DNA from: Sisyra terminalis
Lineage: Eukaryota > Arthropoda > Insecta > Neuroptera > Sisyridae
NCBI GenBank assembly: GCA_958496175.1
Contig: OY292274.1
Span: forward strand, 41,054,630 to 41,118,629
Direction: 5' to 3'
DNA: 64,000 nucleotides
In this document: in pieces, positions 60,001 to 64,000 of the stretch
Position numbering within the stretch: position 1 is the stretch's first letter
Layout: the number at the start of each line of letters is the position of its first letter
Translations under genes and position numbers: made by a program
Notes under the pieces: model-generated
What the model was told of the DNA's origin: nothing
Database searches by the model: none
The model's input: the letters and a program-made list of their open reading frames with translations, nothing else

Positions 60001-62988
60001 TATATATTGTGGTCTTATTTATGTAATATATCTTACTAAAGTAAACTATAAACATATGTAAATTAGAATAAAAGTTCAAACAAATATATTACTGACATAT
60101 TGCCCAGATACGTATTTCGATTGCCAATCAACTTGCTTAGTAATCATTAAGTAATATTGGATCGCTCCGTAACTGCTATGTGATAAGTCATGTGGTATGT
60201 AACACATGAAATCGCAGTTACGAACTTTGATTTAAATTTATGTATATAGTTTACTTTTGTAAATTATATTTCATAAACAAGACCAGAATATATTTTATAT
60301 ATTGTATAAAGAATATAACTGTTCATAGTCAGCAGAAAAAATCTAATTTGAACTATTTTATTTCTATTCCTTGTCTTCTATTATTTTTGGAGTTTTAAAT
60401 ACATTTAAAGTAACTTGACCTTATGTTTACTGCAATTTTACAATATAAATATACAATATAAAGTATCACACATTTCTTTATGACGATATTTATTTTATTA
60501 TTTATAGCAATTGCATTTTATTCTGCAAATTGGTATTAATGTGAATATAAAAACATACTCTAACAGCCTCATGTACTGCACTACAGTCACATACACAGCA
60601 AATAGAGTATCTAATTTTCTACAAAAATATACTTTTTAAAATTTAGTATACGGTTAATTGTTGTTTCTTGTTCCATATTACTATAGAAAAATCCAAGGAA
60701 GAGCTCGTAAATCAAAAGGTTTTACATCAAAGCAATATCATTCGAGTTGGTTTATCTTGATCTAGAGTATGTTTAAAGTAAACGTACAAAAACGTACGTA
60801 AAGGTACGTAAAGTACGTTTGTACACAGATATTGTACAAAAAAGTAGATAATATAAAAAAATGGATTGAACCACGAACTCAAATATTTTAAAAAGGGTAA
60901 ACAAAAGGGACGATTTAGTGGCAAAAGAAAGACGTACTTTGTAGGTCATATTTTGAAAACGAGAACTACTCAAGAAAAATGATAGAAATTCTAGGCCTAC
61001 CAAAAAGAGGAATAAATTACCTAAACCTGAAAAACCGCGTCAGGGATAGGTAGCGTTTAACCTTCCGTAAGAAAGATAAAAAGTTAAAAACCGGATAATA
61101 AGAGGGAAAAAAATTTGTAATTATATACAAGAAATTCTCTGATTTGAGTTATCTAATGCTTTGAGTGAAAAATTTATACTTATTTAAATTTCATTGTTAG
61201 TGAAAATAAATAATTATAATTTATGATATTACATGTTAAAAGTGACGATAAATTGAATTTAAAAAATGCATATGACCTTTCATAGTTGGAAACTTTAACA
61301 ATGACTATAAATTTAATTTCTTAATTTCTTTAGAAAACACTTTTTTACTGAAAAGAAAAAATTGCTTAAACAAAATTTCAAAAACGTCAACAATTTTCTA
61401 AATTAAGTTTAAAATACATTAATAACTTAAATTGATTTTTAAATCTTTAAAAGTTTATAAAAAAAAAAGTGCTTATATTGGCACAAACTTTGCCGTCTTT
61501 CTAACTTTTAATTAAATAACATAAATATCTTAATCGCCTTTGCTTCTCTTTGTTTCCATCAACCAATGTTTTCACCTATTTACTTACCTAATAATTTAAT
61601 TACAAGAAAAAAGAGAAGAAAATGAAAAAAGTATAAAACATTTCTATTTTACAAGTGTACTAACATGAAACAAAGAGAGCTTTTTGCATTATTAAAATTT
61701 AAAATAATTGGAAGTAAAAATAAAAGCTATGGAAAACTAAGCTGCTTTCAGTAACAAAAAGAAAAGAGGCTATTGTATTTGATGAGAGCCAGAACTTGTA
61801 AAGCTCAATTTTAGCTGAGTTTATTAAAAATTGTTTTTAGGCCAACCAACGGTTGTGCAGACCAATATTCTAATTCGTAGTATGGGACCAGTTTCAGAAC
61901 TTGATATGGTATGAGATTTCAATATTTTTTTTTAATTTAAAAGCTTTGATTATCTTTTTGTGTGCTAAACCAGGAATATTCAATGGATTGTTATTTTCGT
62001 CAATATTGGCGCGATCAACGTCTGTCGTTTTTGGGACCAATTAAATCTTTGTCGTTATCGATTAAAATGCTGGAACGAATTTGGCGTCCCGATACTTATT
62101 TCTACAACGGGAAAAACTCCTATGTTCACACGATCACGGTACCCAATAAACTTTTGCGGATCACTCAGGATGGTGATATCCTATACTCGATGAGGTATTC
62201 TTCGTTTCCGACCTTTTTATTTTTTCTCCAATTTATTTAATTAGCCACCCGAAAAATCAACAACGACGAATGGAAAAATAAGTGGAATGTTTCAAGGCAT
62301 GCATGATGAAACATGAGCCATATTTTAATTATATCCATGCTCAGTCTGTCATGAATTATTGTAGTATATAGCATTTTTATGAAGCACTCATTTCTGCATT
62401 TGCCTCGTTTATTTTCTTCTCATGACATCTCGTCTTAAATAAATCTTAATAAGGACCATTCCCTTGTATTTTTCCGTTTCGCTCATAAGCCAGTGAAAAT
62501 TTATCAAAAACAGCTTCTTAGGAAAAATGTGAACGATGAGCAAAATTTAATTACTGGATTGTTTCAAATAGAAACAATAAATACTAATTCCAAAGAATTG
62601 CAAGCTTGAATGAGTGAGTTATAAGATGATATTAATTGTACCTAATATGCGGAAAATTTTAAATAAAAGTCTTTTTTGTTTGCTATCTATCTGATCTTGA
62701 CATTTTCAAAAAAAGGATTAAATACAAAACCCTAATAAAATAGTCGTTAAAATCACTTTTGAACAAGTTTCTCTTAAAATATACCTTCCCATCTTAGGTA
62801 CATCTCTTTTTTTTCAATTATAATTTTTATTTATTCCTATTTAGAGTTACAAGTTATTTTTTTTTTATAAAACCTTTTGTTCAAAGACTACATTTATATT
62901 TCAAGATTGACCATCAAAGCTAAATGTCCAATGGAACTTCGTAATTTTCCCATGGATCGCCAATCATGTCCTTTAATACTCGGAAGTT
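45054..62988 (+). CDS. CG8916: 8916-type (alpha-like) GABA-gated chloride channel subunit, 5' part, runs off the right edge
   Basis: Alpha-like insect Cys-loop receptor subunit, paralogous to Lcch3 and transcribed divergently from it. Joined exons 45054-45085, 53230-53546, 61841-61908, 61974-62194 and 62906-62988 give 721 nt (240 residues plus 1 nt) with continuous phase and GT..AG introns. Residues 1-27 form a signal peptide. Residues 28-117 are a divergent N-terminal region with sequons at N39, N66, N70, N80 and N94. The ligand-binding fold follows ([41 protein letters not shown]), then the Cys-loop C220-C234. All membrane helices must lie beyond base 64000. The strings match 8916-type subunits better than Rdl or Lcch3; Grd is the nearest alternative. 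No coding lesion seen. Confidence 0.87.
45086..49384. other. 8916 intron 1, proximal part, no gene seen
   Basis: AT-rich intron with a 19-bp T-run at 45860. A more complex, GC-richer patch at 46020-46330 (ACAAGACGACGAAGATGAAG and following) has no ORF and may be regulatory. No transposon ends recognised elsewhere. Confidence 0.4.
49385..49583. mobile_element. TAGATAAA-rich MITE, copy 2
   Basis: Ends GGGTGGTATTTTTAC and GTGAAAATACCGAACC. Repeated TTAGATAAA(A) units inside. About 200 bp, alignable over its length to 38812-39018. Confidence 0.68.
50320..50869. mobile_element. TAGATAAA-rich MITE, copy 3, interrupted
   Basis: Left part 50320-50379 (GGGTCGGTACTTTCAC...) and right part 50772-50869 (...GATGTGGCAATACTACC) together make one family member. 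It is split by the insertion at 50380-50765. Confidence 0.62.
50380..50765. mobile_element. Single-arm copy of the foldback family, nested in a MITE
   Basis: Matches one arm of the 42689-43560 element (ATATTGACGGGTTCG, ACACTTTTATTTATTTCGC, CTTCTAGACAGTTCCAGAT and others). Flanked by AACAGT on both sides (50374-50379 and 50766-50771), a likely 6-bp target duplication. Confidence 0.65.
50870..52149. other. 8916 intron 1, no feature seen
   Basis: AT-rich, no gene or element recognised. Confidence 0.4.
52150..53229 (+). promoter_or_regulatory. Complex region before 8916 exon 2; possible alternative promoter
   Basis: Higher complexity than the rest of the intron. TATAAAAG at 52845-52852 sits 385 nt before exon 2. 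A transcript starting here would first meet ATG at 53190 (a 14-codon [17 protein letters not shown], out of frame) and then the in-frame ATG at 53249. Such an isoform would lack the signal peptide made by exon 1. Inference from sequence only. Confidence 0.25.
53230..53546 (+). CDS. CG8916: 8916 coding exon 2
   Basis: Preceded by a long pyrimidine tract ending in cgatag and followed by gtaagt. Encodes the end of the signal peptide, a glycosylation-rich N-terminal stretch, and [20 protein letters not shown], the first helix of the receptor fold. The first in-frame ATG inside the exon is at 53249 and could serve as a start if the upstream exon were skipped, but the product would lack a good signal peptide. 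Confidence 0.9.
53640..54268. repeat. Degenerate GTATCT/AAGATAC, AGTTAC-type repeat tract
   Basis: Many short forward and inverted motifs (AAGATACTTTAGTTACTT, AGTATCTAAGATATTTTCC). Such subterminal arrays occur in hAT-type nonautonomous elements. Ends not defined. Confidence 0.35.
54269..55435. mobile_element. 1.17-kb inverted-repeat element in 8916 intron 2
   Basis: Arms of roughly 500 bp pair across a centre near 54850. Examples: GTTTCCTTATAATCGAG...GAACATTGATCTG (54446) against its complement near 55150, and TCGCAATTTTTGATTT (54357) against AAATCAAAAATTGCGA (55307). Outer ends AGCTGGGCTTAAA / TTTGACTCAGCC, with TAGTA on both sides as a possible target duplication. No ORF. Confidence 0.75.
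55436..57038. other. 8916 intron 2, no feature seen
   Basis: AT-rich intron. A GC-richer patch around 55980-56170 has no ORF. No transposon ends recognised. Confidence 0.4.
57039..57953. mobile_element. Nonautonomous DNA element with GTAGGGGAGAC termini
   Basis: The left end GTAGGGGAGACCGGGGGTAC and the right end ...GTACCCAGTCTCCCCTAC are inverted repeats of about 20-30 bp. GTCGAAAGTAAC and TTACTTTTGTAC(C) motifs recur inside in both orientations. A short frame at about 57407 ([10 protein letters not shown]) recalls the start of Tigger-type transposases, so it may be an internally deleted pogo-like element. Confidence 0.6.
57973..58890 (+). pseudogene. Jockey-like reverse transcriptase remnant split by a MITE
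   Basis: Left of the insertion: [18 protein letters not shown] (about 58006), [20 protein letters not shown] (about 58130) and IRYLIY (about 58210). Right of it: [14 protein letters not shown] (about 58464) and [11 protein letters not shown] (about 58708), then [15 protein letters not shown] (about 58776). The order follows the Jockey RT. VSQAFxRVWH keeps the finger region, but the catalytic FADD region is lost or degraded and stops are present. Confidence 0.72.
58228..58450. mobile_element. MITE with about 75-bp inverted repeats, inserted in the Jockey remnant
   Basis: CTCAAGTGTACTTTAGCACA at the left and its exact complement at the right extend to about 75 bp per arm. The 10-bp TCTAATATAC at 58218-58227 and 58451-58460 is the target duplication. 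Long arms with a 9-10 bp duplication suggest a Mutator-like origin. Confidence 0.85.
58891..59995. other. 8916 intron 2, no feature seen
   Basis: AT-rich. A GC-richer patch at 59520-59600 has no ORF. Small hairpin around ACCATCAGGAAAAATGATGG at 59708. Confidence 0.4.
59996..60345 (-). mobile_element. Palindromic Penelope/retrozyme-like element, copy 2
   Basis: Arms around TAAACTATAAACATATG (60041) and CATAAATTTAAATC-type complements near 60233. The loop at 60140-60094 on the minus strand keeps the GATTGGCAATCGAAATACG and GTC parts of the hammerhead-like core, while the CTGANGA box is decayed (CTAAGCA). The flank ATAACTGTTCATAGTCAG matches copy 1. A small palindrome (GTAACTGC...GCAGTTAC) is inserted in the right half. 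Confidence 0.55.
60346..61840. other. 8916 intron 2, distal part, no gene seen
   Basis: AT-rich, with a local cluster of GTACGT motifs at 60780-60825. Small hydrophobic minus-strand ORFs at 60727-61003 have no recognisable domain. Confidence 0.4.
61841..61908 (+). CDS. CG8916: 8916 coding exon 3 (68 bp)
   Basis: Encodes [20 protein letters not shown] and then LDM. Acceptor after attgtttttag, donor gtatga. It has identical length and phase to Lcch3 exon 3 (23846-23913). A 65-bp intron follows. Confidence 0.96.
61974..62194 (+). CDS. CG8916: 8916 coding exon 4
   Basis: Begins [19 protein letters not shown] and includes [20 protein letters not shown] and [18 protein letters not shown]. This is the beta-strand core of the ligand-binding domain with the WxPDTxF signature. 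It ends 2 nt into an Arg codon at donor gtattc. Lcch3 has an extra intron inside the equivalent stretch. Confidence 0.96.
62906..62988 (+). CDS. CG8916: 8916 coding exon 5 (Cys-loop)
   Basis: Encodes [20 protein letters not shown] and then CPLILGS, a canonical 15-residue Cys-loop. Acceptor after atttcaag, donor gtaagt. It ends one base into the next codon, the same phase and place as the end of Lcch3 exon 5. No further exon is recognisable before 64000. Confidence 0.95.
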
Positions 62989-64000
62989 GTAAGTATCATT
63001 TTAATTTTTTTAAGTATACCCGCAATACTTTCGTACTTTGATTATACAATACTTTACGTACAATACTTTAATTATAATAGTTTTTACAACCAATATATTA
63101 AAATTAAACACTTCGGTCAATTATTTGATACTATCGTTAGTTCAACCTGTTCCTAATATATAGGCAATTATCCCCGAATATAGGTTTAGTTGACTAATTT
63201 TTCGTGTACTGTAAAATCAGATGTACAAGTTTTACCACTTTTACTATAGAAAATGTTAGTTTAAATGTTGACTTTAACAATAGCTTAATATTTTTTTGTT
63301 GTATGTAGTTTTCCTCATGTAATTTCAAAAAATATTTAAGCATAAACCGAAAATCGGTCAACCATCCCCAGTCCCCCCTTCCCTATAAAAAGTATCTGAA
63401 ATAAACAATACAAGTTACTTTTAGAAATACTAGATGCCAAATGCTTTTACTCTTTATAATTTTTAAATATACCTAATTTAGTTGAAGTTTATTACATAGA
63501 TAACGTAAATAGATCGCATTGATCATGCACATGTTACAAAATATAATATACTTAAGGTTTTGATTAAGTCTTAACACCAGTTCTTAAAACATTTTATCAT
63601 TCATTTTTCTTCAATGGGGTCTTATTAGCATACCCCCTAAATAAGAGTTGCTCCACAGGGACAGAACTTGATTAACAATTGTTATATTTGAAAAATATTT
63701 TTTCTTGTTAGATAAACATTTAAGCTTTTTAAGTTGGTATCTTTATATTTTAATCATTAACGTGTTTCTAAATTAGCGGTACTACCAGTAGACCAGTTTA
63801 AAAGCACTATGATTATACACGTAATTTTATGGAGATTCGGTAATAGAACGGATACATTTATTTTTATTAGGAAAAAAAATGTTACCAGGCATTCCAAAAT
63901 TTCAAAATTTGTAGTTTAAACTTAGAAAATTAATTTTACATGAGTTTATTTAAATTCACATTACGGTTTTTAAGAAAAAAATTACAAATAGATCGAAAAT
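62989..64000. other. 8916 intron 5 up to the window edge
   Basis: Starts with donor gtaagt at 62989. No exon with loop C or TM1 is visible before the end of the window. Confidence 0.5.

Overview
This window is AT-rich nuclear DNA from an insect (order not determinable from the sequence). It carries two Cys-loop GABA-gated chloride-channel subunit genes in head-to-head (divergent) orientation, embedded in a dense mosaic of transposable elements. The genes were recognised from exon translations, GT..AG introns and continuous reading phase.

The minus-strand gene is the insect beta-like subunit Lcch3. I can rebuild a complete coding sequence of nine exons, from the ATG at 34604 down to the stop at 7406 (1512 nt, 503 residues). 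It has a signal-peptide exon, a ligand-binding domain with a 15-residue Cys-loop, four membrane helices and a basic TM3-TM4 loop. The plus-strand gene matches the insect alpha-like subunit usually called 8916 (CG8916). Its first five coding exons are visible (45054 to 62988, 240 residues, up to just past the Cys-loop); the rest lies beyond the right edge. From memory, Lcch3 and CG8916 are also neighbours in Drosophila. The two paralogues share intron positions, including a 68-bp exon in identical phase. The coding starts are 10.4 kb apart, and the region between them presumably holds both promoters.

Layout: 1-7.4 kb is intergenic DNA downstream of Lcch3, with Penelope-like, pogo-like and Tc1-like remnants. 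7.4-34.6 kb is Lcch3. Its third intron (12877-23845) contains a young, apparently intact BEL/Pao LTR retrotransposon (16320-22616) and an older hAT-type remnant that is itself interrupted. Its fifth-to-sixth exon intron holds a pile-up of inverted-repeat elements plus Jockey- and RTE-like remnants. Its first intron (24333-34494) has SINEs, a transposase-like remnant and two small single-pass membrane ORFs of unknown status. 34.6-45 kb is the divergent intergenic region, with mariner, Jockey and foldback elements. 45-64 kb is 8916, whose two long introns carry MITEs, a 1.2-kb inverted repeat and a Jockey remnant split by a MITE.

The most unusual material is a family of palindromic elements with hammerhead-ribozyme-like cores (14.3, 39.9 and 60.0 kb), several nested insertions with readable target duplications, and a tiny first coding exon of 8916 that builds the signal peptide across an 8.1-kb intron. 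I found no canonical tRNA or rRNA gene, no CRISPR array and no bacterial-style operon.
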